Positions 33,853 through 45,489 of a stretch of 64,000 nt of DNA are shown here, in pieces; within the stretch, counting starts at the first letter, position 1, and every line of letters starts with the position of its first letter. The stretch covers positions 434,001 to 498,000 of the forward strand of contig JAQOOI010000072.1 of assembly GCA_028554645.1 (NCBI GenBank), given 5' to 3'. This stretch comes from Omphalotus guepiniiformis. Lineage: Eukaryota > Basidiomycota > Agaricomycetes > Agaricales > Omphalotaceae. Under the pieces are notes generated by a model that did no database searches, was not told the origin of the DNA, and saw only the letters and a list, made by a program, of their open reading frames with translations. The translations under genes were made by a program, and so were the position numbers.

Positions 33853-36800
33853 CTATTGCATTCTACCTAGAACACGCGGTTGTGAGACGTCGGCCATGTT
33901 GATGAAGATGTCGTCTGCAGGGTGTCTGTAGAGCGGTGCCCGGAGACGCTTCTGGTCAAGGTGGTGACCAATGAAACCGATGCTACGACCAAGAACAAAG
34001 AGACCATTAAGGGTACCGATCTGTTAGAAGCATGAGGATTCTAGTTTTTTTAATAAGAGGGGTTAGACTATACCTTGATGTACTCATCAGCTTCTTCACG
34101 GGTGAATGCACCGCTATCTCGGAGAAGATCGACAAAGCAAACGGCAATGCAGCCATCAACGTTGAGGATAAGCTGGTAGATATAATTAGTTCATACTCAC
34201 TGCAATATTAACAATTGGATAAACTTACAGTATCCTTCTTCGAAGTTGTCACTTTCTCGACTGCAAGCGCGTAATCGAGTAGGCTGTGGCTGGGGAAGTT
34301 CTTGCGCACATACTCCTTGACCAGCTCGACACGGAGATCAGGGTTGTTGACACTCTTGATCTTGTGACCGATACCACTGACTATAATACCATAAACAATT
34401 GCATGAAGATAACGAAGAAGACAACGTACTAAGCTTGTTAGCTTTTCTCGAGTTGTCAACAAATTCACGAGGCGTCAAGCCAGTGTCTCTGGCACCGGAG
34501 AACATAGCGGCGGCCTCGTCAAGAGCTCCTCCGAAACGGCTACCGATGGTGAGCAGACCAGATGCTAATGAAGAGATCAGGTCCTTGCCAGCACGAGTGG
34601 CGACAATGGTGTTCATGGCACTATGAATAAGTTCAATGGGCTATCCGATGATAGTAGAAACAGCAAAGGACGCACCAGATACCGCAGGACCGTGGTCAGC
34701 AGTCAGCATGAGCACCATCTCAATGAACTTGGTGGCCCATGAAGGTAGGCGACGTTTGAACCACAAAAGGGAGACGACACCACCAAGACCAATGTCTTCC
34801 TTGAAGACGTCGGAGATACGCATACCAGCGTATAGGAGCTCCTGACCACGCTCATCGGAGATGGTGGAGATGAAGGCAGCGGGTTTACGAATAAGTCCGA
34901 GTTCTTGTCAAGGAGCAGTCTAACATCAGCAAGATGCCAAGGGTTGATAAGGACATAGAACGTACTTGTGCCCACTTGTAGTCCATAGGGATGACCGGAG
35001 GTTCTCTCTCGGCCTGCACCTTGATGGAACCTTGCTGCACCAACCTCTCGTACGTTTCTCTCAGTACCTTGGGCAAGTCCTCGAAGGTGTCCGGCACAAC
35101 GAAACCAGCGTCTCTCATGGCCTTGTTCTTTGCATCGGCAGTCTCCATATCCGAGTTGGCCATACTACCAGCGTGACCGAATTGCACCTCTGTCGCGAAC
35201 ATCTTGGCGCAAGTGCCAATCGCCCATGCGACAATCGGCTTCTTGATCTTGCCCGATTTCACGGCTTCAATAACCCGGTACTCCTCGACACCACCGACCT
35301 CACCAAGAAGGACAAGCATCTTGCAGTCGGGATCGGCCTCGTAGCGAAGTAGGTGGTCGATAAAGGTAGAGCCGGGGTATCGGTCACCTCCGATAGCAAT
35401 ACCCTCGTAGGTACCATTCGTAGTGAAGGAGAGAATGTTGTTAAGCTCGTTTGACATACCTCCAGATTTGGAGACGTAGCCAACGGAACCAGCACGGTAG
35501 AGCTTGGATGCAATGATGTTGTCCATCATACTGCATATATGCGCATGAGTAAAGGCAGATATTGTAGTCATCTACACTCACCCTCCAGAGTTACCAATCC
35601 TGAAGCAACCTGGCTTGATACCACCAACAGTGGCCGGACCAATGATGAGGACACCACGTTCCTGAGCTTCCCAGAGAATCTCCCTCGTATGTCTTTCAGG
35701 AACACCCTCGGCAATGATGGCGATCGACTTAATCTTGTCGCTATACTGTTCAAACGGACAAGGTCATCACACACTCCGAAAAAACATCGACAAGTCAAAC
35801 CACTTACATCCTTCAAAATTTCCATCGTGCTTCCCAATACACTTCGGCTACTGGCGAAGTTAACTACAACGTCGACATCATTGTGCTTCTCAACAGCTTC
35901 ACCAACACTGGTGTATACAGGGAGTAAAGTCTCCTTGGTTCCCCAGTAGAATTTCTGGATGTGGTGACCACCGAAGGGGTAGATCATGGCAGCAACACTG
36001 GGAGTCGCCCTGCCGCAGGAGTAATCAAAGTCAAGCATGCCTTGGATAGCACGCGGCTGGAGACCGTATACAAATGATCGTGTGTTGGCATCGAAGGGAC
36101 GATAAGCGGGACGGGAGGAGGTCGATGAGGAAGGGTCGAAGTGGACAATTTGATCAGAAGGCTGAGTGCGGGAGCCGGAAGGATGAATAGATCCGACTGA
36201 GGAGCCTTCGAGAGGCTCGACAATGTCAACAGCAGCAGCAGGTTCGGCAGGGGTTCCAGGAGATGTTACAGGGACACTTTGGGGGACAGAGCCGGTACTA
36301 GTCGTGAGGCCAAGGGCGAGAGGGACAATTTCAGTAATGTGAGTCTCAGGGCCGTACACCTTGATGGGAACACCGAGCGATTCTCCAAGCAGGCGCATGG
36401 CTTTGAGCCCTTCCTAAAAGCGAGTGAAACTTTGATCAGCACTGTTTGCTCTCTGAAAAGATTCCGAATTTCCTTCCTGGTAGTTAGGACCACCACGACG
36501 GACGTAGATCTTGACACCAGAATTGATGAGCTGCTGTTTGTACTCCTTGAGGGCTCGAATGATACCCTTGAAAGTGAAGCCAAAGCACAATAAGCACGAG
36601 CACCGGCGACTCAGACCATGTGTGTACAAACCTTGAAAGTGGCAGCGACGTTCGTGAAGTTGGCAATACCACCACCAATGATCAGGATCTTGCCCTTAGG
36701 ATTCGGGGTACCACGAGTGATCAGATCGACTATACGTGTTCAAGAAAGAAATGAGAATGAGTACACCCTGGAATAAGATAGACCATTCACTGATAGTCTT

Positions 36801-38709
36801 CGCATATTCGTATGTCTGTCCTTCGGTAGGAGCACCGGAGTATTCTCCGTAGTTGGCCAACTCATGGGCGAAACCTGGCAAGATAGATGTCAACTAACAA
36901 CTAACATGACAAGATGACGGAAACACAACGTACCGCAGGCGGCAATGGCATCACTGTAGACGACACTGGCACCACCACCAGCAACCATAGTCCAAACGCG
37001 ACCCTCGGGGTTGAGGACCTAGAAGAGTGAACATCAGCGTTGGTCTCAGATAACAGACCGGGAGAACTCACGGTCAATTTCAGACTAGCACCAGTGGAGG
37101 CATCCAACTTCTGGATGTAAGCCTCCTCCTTAGTCAAACTACGTCCGAACGGGGCTGGGAACACCATTGGTGGCCCGCGGTCAGCGGTGACCTTGCCAGC
37201 TTTGTCGGCTTTATTACCACTAGTAAGGTTCACATTCGCGAGTGAGTCAATAGTTGTGAGTCAAATTCAGATAAGCTTACCACTAGTAATCGCAGTGGCC
37301 TCATACACCGAAAGATCACGAGCGATAGCCCACTTCATACCGCAGATGCTCTCAGCGGTCTGATCAAGCTTAGCAGCCATGTCAAGGTAGTGAATCTCCG
37401 GCTTCCCAGATTTGGACTCTGCGAAGTGGCAGCTCAGTATTACTGAGTCGTTGAAAGTAGATTGAGCACATACCGCTGGAGCCTAAGCAAATCAAAGGGT
37501 TGATTTCCAAGTATGCGAAGTGCAGGTCTACGTAGACACTATATAGTCTGACCAAAAAGTCCACTAGCGCGTCCTTCTTCTCCTCGCCGGCCACATTCTT
37601 CAATAGTGCCTTTTTGATTACTTCCTTGCTGGGGAAAACTCTAGTATTTTTGGTAGTCGCGACTGGAATGTCGACCTTGAGAGCCTTGGCATCGACATCA
37701 CCCACATCAACTCCACCCTCGTGGGTGAAAAGTATTGAATCGCCTTCACGGCCAGAAGTGATACAGACGTAGTACTCGGTGTTGGAGGGATGAGGGAGGA
37801 AAGGTTCGACAATGAAAGACGTGAGAGGTCCAGAGACGGATTCAACCTGAGTTGTAAAGGCGTATGTCAGTGATCCAATCGAAACAATCGAAAGTTGGTA
37901 GATCGGACGCAAAAATGAGATGCAGGAGGCCCACGGTCACGTGAGAGTGCTGTAAACCGATCGACCGGAAGGTGCACTCGGCTAAAGCCTCGCGGACGCC
38001 ACGCTTATGAGAACAGGATAAGAAGCACAACCAGAACGTCTTCATACGAAGATGTGAACGATAGCGAAAGAGAAATGAATGGTGTGAAGAGCGATGAGTT
38101 GATAAGCAAGGTCTGGTAGTATTAGGATGGAGAAAGGGCCCCACATGTGACCACTACCTTGCAACTCCCAGACGCGGATGAAGTTATCAAGATCGAGAAG
38201 GTATGGGACCAGAACAAGATACCAAACAATGCATACGGAGATAAAGGAATCTGAAACAGTCTGGAGCGCCTTGTGCTGCCCAGAGAGGATGGAAAGTGAG
38301 AAACTGGTCTCTTACCTTCTGAACTTTTCCTGCTCTCTCCTTGATCCAACCGATGGCCTCCTCCTTGACCTTGTTTAAGGCGAGCAGACCAGCTTTTCCT
38401 CTTCTCTTGATCAACTGATCGGGCTTCGCGACCAACTTGACGCCAGGCTCGTCAATCCATTTAGGAAGAGCGTCAGCAGATGTGAGAGTCTTGGTATCTT
38501 CATCGAAGATAAGTTGAGCTACACGAGGATACTCTGGGGTAGCAGAAGGTCCAAGAGAGAGAGAAGAATCGATCACCGGCGAGCGGGTAAGCCAGTAAGA
38601 AAGTAAGAGCTTAGCATCATACTCGCGGATGGCTAGATGATGGAGATTACAATGAGGTGAAGCATACAGACGACTACAAGAGAGAGAGAAACGTACCTTT
38701 GGAGGACAT
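33853..38709 (-). CDS. ACL1: ATP-citrate lyase, single-chain (fused) form
   Basis: A multi-exon gene. Exon 1 is 38709-38697, exon 2 38632-38316 and exon 3 starts at 37846. In order the protein shows the ATP-grasp part ([52 protein letters not shown]), the CoA-binding and ligase part ([34 protein letters not shown]), the phospho-His loop FGHAGS, and the C-terminal citrate-synthase-like part ([57 protein letters not shown]). It makes cytosolic acetyl-CoA and oxaloacetate from citrate, CoA and ATP for lipid and sterol synthesis. Animals and basidiomycetes have one fused chain, whereas most ascomycetes split it in two; this copy is fused. The intron after exon 2 is 469 nt, far longer than its neighbours. 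Confidence 0.96.
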
Positions 38710-40766
38710 GATGGAGGAGGATAAAAAAGAGAGCGATGGACAGAATCGTTTTACAGGTCTACCCAATTTATATTGTCTGCTCTAGCCCCCAAGATTCTCA
38801 CGCTTTAGCTTCCGCGGCCCGACTGGAATCTCTGCTCTTCTCAGTGCTCTCTGTCCCCCGCAGATCGTACGGTACTGTTACATTCATCTTGAATATTTCA
38901 ATTGATGTCTTACCGGTACACATCTTGTTCCTCGATACCCCACAGCTGGCTGTCCACATCCTCTGGGGAGCTGTAGGACAGGGTAAAGAGCCTGAGTAAA
39001 CCCTCGGCCAGTGTAAATAAATCGCATGATATCTATCCATTTCGAATTTTGGCTGGACATAACCGGGTCATTCTTTTTCTCGTATCATTCAGATTTCTTT
39101 TATTTCTATCTTTGCTTCATTTATCCTCTTGCTAATTTTTGAGAATACTTTGCCTCAATCATGTGTTGAGGCGGCCTCGAGTTGAGTACATGTTTTTTTT
39201 CGTTGCCCCGGTCTCTGGGCCACGTACTTACCTAGGGCTGAGCGCTGAACGTTTCCTATAATAGTTATTCGTACCTAATAACTCCCATCACTTAATCAAT
39301 CAGTCCGTCCACTCTCCACCGCCTATGTACGTTCCCGGCCTACGTACAGCATACATACAGGTAAGTAAGTATTCATGCGCATATACTTAGGCTTGATTTT
39401 CAGCGGCACCGCAATCTCACGTTCTCATCGGAAAGGGTCGTTGTCAAGACAGATTAAAAACTTACGGCCGTATCTCGAGACAGAGAAACGCGCCGTCAGT
39501 ACTTACTGGTAAGTCTTAGTAAGAGTGACGACGATGAGGTGGAAGCGAGGTGGGCTTTTAGCCGATCTCGGCTAGACAGACAGCTGTCTGCACGTACAGT
39601 CGAGACTGCAACTGAGAGATTGGAATTTCGAAACCTGTTGCAAATCTCAAATTTATATGTATATAAATAACACCAACGGAGTCAACGGACAGACCTCATC
39701 CGTGGTACCAGACTCATCCCTACTCATCTGTGGTACCAGACTCATCCGATGTCAAAGAGTTCACAATGTGCTGAGATTTGGGGGGTTGACGTAGATGGTT
39801 CAGCTTGCGAACCAGGATGCAAGTAAAGGACATTCATCCAAAGGCCTATAACGTGGTGTTTCATTAATTTGCACAAAGAACCTGAAGGAAGTCTACTTAA
39901 TTATATTTAGACCTACATAGTTAGACTTTTTGTACGCCACGATGGCCATATACGACTTGTTCCCCACAGTTTTTGGGATCTGTGGATGGGATCGTCGGCC
40001 CGACCGGATCACACTATCCATCGTCCACCGCAACCACATTTTCTGAAACTTTCTGATTTCTCTTGGAAGAGCTGTGGTACAAACCCGCTCCCAGCTACCC
40101 GGTGAGCAAGTTATAGGAGGTTAGGCACAGCTTGTTACTCACATGGCATAGGTAGTCATCATAGTTTTCAAATTCCATTTTTTGAAAAGCTTGAACCATG
40201 TCCATGGAGGTCCATAGACTGATAAAATCGAGGAAGATTGCCGGCGGGAAGTAGAGATGCACGTGCCAAGTGCGTGGTAGTACATGTAACAGTATACATA
40301 GCTCAGACCATGGTCATTGGTGATGGCGAATGGTGAAGTTTCTAATGTGAGATTGAAGCTTGAAATTGATTGAAAAAGAGATCTGGTTTGTAAAGAAAAA
40401 CGTCGAGAAATATCGGCTCAGGAGAGTCGGAGTCAGTTTACTCGGCAGGCAAAGGAAGCGTGAATGCCTGGCAGTGTACGCCGGAGTCCCCGAATCTCTT
40501 TGTCTCCAAACGGCTAGAGCCTAAGGAGATATACTTACATACACACAAAAATTTGACGCGTCTTTCAAAGAAAAGTAAACGGCTTCTGTGTCTCTGCTTT
40601 GTCTCCTTCGCCTCCTTTGTCTCCTTTGTCTCCCTTTACTGGCGGCCTTCATCACTGTAAGCAATCTTCTTTCGGCGATCGCATCAGTCAGAGAGCACCG
40701 TGTTCGGCAAGATATCAAACTCCTGAAGGGCTGTTTGGTAACATTACATATACTGGCAGCGCCATC
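38710..40766. other. Two-kilobase intergenic region, divergent
   Basis: A long spacer between ATP-citrate lyase (minus) and the DUF3433 gene (plus). It contains several TACGTAC/GTAAGTAAGT-like short repeats around 39340-39375 and a 25-bp imperfect tandem repeat at 39695-39747. No gene is supported. An in-frame upstream ATG for the DUF3433 gene exists at 40599. Confidence 0.5.
39695..39747. repeat. Two copies of a 25-bp repeat with a central GGTACC palindrome
   Basis: The 25-mer at 39695-39719 recurs at 39723-39747 with one mismatch (C/T at position 7). Each copy contains GTGGTACCAGACTCATCC. The copies are spaced by 3 bases and lie about 1 kb from both flanking gene starts. Confidence 0.8.
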
Positions 40767-43707
40767 ATGCAACCTCTTTCGCCAACGCCCATCCGTGCAT
40801 CATTCTTGTATCCTCCAGAGATGGCCACCGTCGATTCTAGCGAGGATGGAAGGCCGTCTGCAAGTTCGAGTCGAGCAGAGCAGAGGTCTAGTTCTGTCCA
40901 ACCGCTTCCCAAGGGTGCTGCGATGCCCTCGTACCAGGCTCCAGTGCGTCTTTATGTCTTTTTCGATTCCAATTACGCACTAAGGATCCCCTCCATCATT
41001 ACCGTCTCCCGCCAGGCCTCAACAGCACGGAGAAAGACTAGATAGTGTCTCTCCTCCAAGCACGCCTACTCAGCGCCTACTTGACTCAGAACCGCATGTT
41101 CAGTACGCGAAATACCCTAGTAGCGAGAAGCAGCTTGGATGGAAGGCACCAGGTACTTGCACCATCGAGTTTGATTCCTTCACTCCAACTTATGAACTCT
41201 CCTTGTTTCTTTCATAGTTGTTGGCGAGGATGGCGAGATGACCAAGCCATGGGTGCCATACCCTTTGAGGGTTTGGTTCTGGGTTCCCTTTGTCGTTATC
41301 CTTGTCCTCGGTGCTATAGGACTTGAAATCGCTCTCCATTTTAGCAAGAAAAACAATGGTTCGCTCTGCTCATAATAATATCAACCTCTACGTTGATATC
41401 GATTCTATAATGGATGGTCTACGCATGGAGACTTCACGAATGAGTCTACAGTGATGCACTATGTCTATGTGAGTATTCCTCGCAATCTCTCAATATAGCT
41501 GCTGACTGATATCTGACAGACTCTGCCTCCAGTGGCAGTTGCGATGCTTGTACGCAGGAAACCTCTGGCTGTCCTTGATTTCCATCCGTTCTCATTTCTT
41601 TTCAGCTTGTTGCTATGTGGACTTGGACCGACATCGAAGTAAAAAAGATGCAGGTAACGCCACCTTTGTACCGTCCTTTCTCCACTTCTGACTAATCTTC
41701 TCTTCATAGCCATATGTCGACCTAGTGCACGGAGACTCCCCACCACATCGAAGTCTGCTTCTGGATTATACCCGTAGCAAGTGCGTATATGCAGTTTACT
41801 TTTTTCGCTCATGCGCATCTAATTCTTTGTTCACAGCAATTTTGTTGTATGGACCCGCGCAGCCCACAATAGGCATTACCTTGTTGCCCTCACATCATTA
41901 ATGGTGCTACTTTGTCTTGCCTTCCAGCCTCTCTCGGCCGCCTTGTTGGTAGTGAGGGATACATGGTGGACCATGCCTGGTAGGCACCAAGTTCATCTCT
42001 AACGACGCCAACCCTTACAAGAGATGAATCTAGCCGTCACGGTAAATAATTTGGCCCAAATAGGATTGAATCAGAACCAGAACTTTGCCGATCTCACATG
42101 TACGTCTGTTGTCTATCTGGTGCATGGTCGTTAGTTGATGTTTTGGGAAGCGTTCTTGACTGCTGCGGGATATGCTGCCGCTGATGTTCAATTCTCACTT
42201 CCCGACCCACCATTCACTTTTGGGCCCTACAGCGTCGCTCCATTTGAGGTGTGTCACATATTCTGTTGCAACGGCGCCCGACCCCCGCACTCTCTTTACT
42301 CCACTGTTCCATAATATGTCCATTCACTGACCAAATGACTTGCTCAGTTGCCAACGGGTATCCAGACCAACGGTACAGTCCTGTACGTGAACACTACTGC
42401 CGTCAAAAGTGATCCAGGGTGTCAGCCAGTGCAGGTATTTATATCCTTTGCTCGACAACCATCTACAAAAATAGGTATTCACAAAGTTGTAGGTACAACA
42501 GGTGCAACTTGGAGACGGGTCCTGGAATAACTCAATTTCGATCCAAGGATGTTCACTGCAGTGGATAGTAAATCATACAGCGGAGGTTCTTTTCGGTAAT
42601 TGTCTAGACTTATGAGTTTGCGCCTCATACTGAATCTCTATCTCTACCCAGGCACTAACGCAACTGTGTGCTCTAATCAGACACCGCCGCAGTTCAGTCC
42701 TGTGGCATTTTGGTTTTTTGAGTGAGCAGCGAAATCGATTCTACCTAAGTATTGGCTGATACTCAAGCGCGCTCGATATAGGTATACTCCAAGTGTCAAA
42801 GCCTCTGCTACTGTCTGCTTCCCGTCTATCCATCTCTTTGACGTCAACATCAACTATGACCTGGCTGCCAACAACATAACACAGGTTACCGAACTCCGCC
42901 CATTCTCCTCCAGTTCAAACTTTTCCTCTTCGGCTGGTAACGTAACTGGGCCGCCTCTTAACGGTAGAGCGTACAATGGGATCGAGTTCAACTTGACGAA
43001 TCCGGATTCGGTCGTATTGGCAAGAAAGGATGCACTCACGATCCAAATGCCTGCTGCCATATTACAGGATGCACAAACGAGTACGGCCGGGTTGCAGGCG
43101 AGCTTCGACACGAATAGTTTTTCACAACAGTCCAGCAATGTTTATGTGAGTTCAGGAGCCTATTGATGTTCCATGTTTTTTTCTTAGATGTTTTTCACAG
43201 ACGACATACCTTGCGCTGATTGCCCAGACAGTGTACTTCATACCTGCCAGCGATCCCAATACTATTCAAATCAAAACTGTCGTCCAGCGCGTGTTTCTGA
43301 GCGACGTAGCCGTGCATTTGCTTGCAACTGCCATGTTACTACTTGCATTCTTTGCTACTATCATACAGCTCTTCCATCGCTATGACAGGCGCAGTTTGCG
43401 ACTGCTGCACGAGCCAGGAACCATTGCGTCGGCTGTATCGATTGGAGGACAGACGGGAATTGGCGAGCTTCTTGCTGGGAGACAAGATAAGAAGGAAATT
43501 GACGAGGTTTTGTTGAACAAAAAGTTCAGAATTGATCCTCGTACGATGAGGATTATTATGGAGGGCGAGGAAGGATATGAGTTTGCAAGTAGTCCTCATG
43601 ATAGGAGAAAGTCGGTTTTCGCGGCTTTACAATCAACTAGGAGATTGTCGAAAGTTCCGCCAGGGAACGCAGGGTCGCCGTTGAAAAGCCCTTCGATCGT
43701 TGCATGA
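40767..43707 (+). CDS. DUF3433-type fungal membrane protein
   Basis: A gene of more than ten small exons; the last is about 43202-43707. The N terminus (about 100 residues) is polar with Ser/Pro stretches. A first membrane span (WVPFVVILVLGAIGLEIAL) follows. Next comes the family signature TLPPVAVAML, then MWTWTDIEVKKMQPYVDLV, a second hydrophobic stretch (YLVALTSLMVLLCLAFQPLS), a long extracellular part with many N-x-S/T sites and paired Cys, and late membrane segments (TTYLALIAQTVYFI, HLLATAMLLLAFFATIIQLF) with a charged cytosolic tail. TLPPVAVAM plus MQPYVDLV match what I know of DUF3433 proteins, which are large plasma-membrane proteins of unknown role. The start is the first ATG with a good splice path; one at 40599 is in frame. 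Some small-exon borders are uncertain. Confidence 0.78.
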
Positions 43708-43961
43708 AACGTTGTGGGTCTTGCAGTTTGTTTTCAGATTTTGATTTAGGGATCCTTGGGCATCAGTATCACAAGGTTTTTTTTTCGATATTTCGATGAA
43801 CTCTTGACACCTCACTAGGCCTCATTACTTATTTGACTGTTGTATTTACGGATGGGTCTACTTGACGAGCTTATTAATGACTACGCTATGCCTTTTGATT
43901 GTATGTAACTGCGGTTTTGAATCGAATCTAATTCTCCGACATCCGAACCACCGAAGGCGAG

Positions 43962-43968
43962 TATATAA
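43962..43968 (+). promoter_or_regulatory. TATA box of the F-box gene
   Basis: TATATAA is followed by AGGGG, 38 bases upstream of the chosen start codon at 44006. This implies a short leader and favours 44006 over the in-frame ATG further upstream, which would lie before the TATA box. Confidence 0.55.
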
Positions 43969-44005
43969 AGGGGCTAATGCACGGTTCAATTCTTCACCAA
44001 TTACC

Positions 44006-45317
44006 ATGGCGCCTTCTGAAGTTTCTCTTCCCAACGAGATCGTGGACCAAATCATAGACTATCTGCATGAGGACCGGCCTACCCTCAAGAACTGTTCTAT
44101 TGTCGCTAAATCATGGCTGCCTTCTGCCCAGCTTCATCTTTTTCATCGCATCATCTTGCAATCCATCAGTCCTCTTCATGAGGATTACTTGGATCTCACA
44201 GACGAATCCCAATGGGCTAACGAGCGGCTTCTAGAGCTATTTGACAGAACCCCACGCGTTGCATCTTATGTTCGCTCTTTGGAAGTTCGAAACTTTGAAA
44301 GAGGAAAAGACGGAGCGAAATGGGAGCAGATCAACTCGTCTGCCGCTGCTGTCATCGAGAGGCTGCCCAATGTGACGAACCTCACCCTTTTTCGAGTCGA
44401 TTGGGCTATTCTCGCACCATCTCTCACCCAAGCAGTAACTCGAAAACTTCATTCCCCATCGTTGAAACACCTGACGTTGGCATTATTCTCGATCCCCACA
44501 TTCTCCACTCTCATCTCATTATTGAGCCATTCAATCAACTTGAAGTCGCTCAAAGTCACTTTCTTGGCATGCTCAAACTGCGATGTCCCAGAACATATTG
44601 ACAGCAATGAGTTGGACTATACACCTCGATCTATTCAGGTAGATCATCTTCTGCACTTTCACTCAGTGCATCTGGGTGCCTTCACCGATTGGTTTCAGCG
44701 ACCATACTGCGCTTTTGACTTTGGGAATCTTCAGTCGCTCGGTATTCATCGTTTATCTGCGTTTCATTTCCGGAGAATAGAATATATGCTGCAATGTGTG
44801 GGTGGCAGTCTCCGAGAGCTGGAGTTGCAGGGTCCGTATCGGAGTATGTGGCACGTTTCTGAACGAGTCGAAGCTTCTCTGACTTTTAATGATAGTGGCA
44901 GTCCCGGAAAGCAATGTCCATCTTGGTTACACTCCGCAACTACGCATGCTGACGTTAGTCAATGTCCAACAAACCGACTCGTACAATTCTATTCCATGGA
45001 TACTCTCACTCTTAGATCCCATTGACCCTACACAGGTTCATCCTTTGCAGTGTCTCAATATAGATCTTCATATAGACCACTTTGATGCGGAAAGAACACA
45101 TCAGTGGCAAGAGTGGGCTGCGCTCGATGTTCTCCTCGCTCAACGAAAGTTCAGCTCTGTTGAATCCTTGGTGATCACTGTGTCCTCCTTTGGGTCACCC
45201 ACGCCATCCACAGTACTATCTTTACTAGGCGACCAATTAGACTACTTGTCGAGATCCAAGAAACTGCATATAAGGTCGACGAGGGGCTTGCCTACCAGCA
45301 AGATTATGATATCGTAA
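44006..45317 (+). CDS. F-box protein
   Basis: Two exons (44006-44843, 44896-45317) join in frame to 419 residues; the GTATGT donor and GATAG acceptor restore the reading frame. Residues 4-40 (VSLPNEIVDQIIDYLHEDRP through CSIVAKSWLPSAQLHLF) form the F-box, which binds Skp1 in SCF ubiquitin ligases. The rest has Leu-rich stretches of weak LRR character (LPNVTNLTLF, SLKHLTLALFSIP, LRELELQGPY, LRMLTLVNV) that probably bind substrate. Such proteins form large, fast-evolving families in agaricomycetes and the substrate cannot be predicted. The upstream frame is open to 43862, but the TATA box position and the CACCAATTACCATGG context favour 44006. Confidence 0.85.
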
Positions 45318-45489
45318 TAATTGTACTTCATTGTCTGTGTGCAATGCAGACGTGTATTGTTTTCTTGGTTGATCGATACTTTGGGTCCATTCGTTTGACT
45401 GAAGAGCGTCTTTATTCGAATGGACATAATGAATATGACCGTGAAAATGTGGTGTAACATTAATCTACTTATACTGTACACAAAGTCTC

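Noticed and set aside
37847..38315. C/D-box snoRNA in the long ATP-citrate lyase intron
   Set aside because: I looked for paired TGATGA and CTGA boxes with terminal stems and found none that fit.
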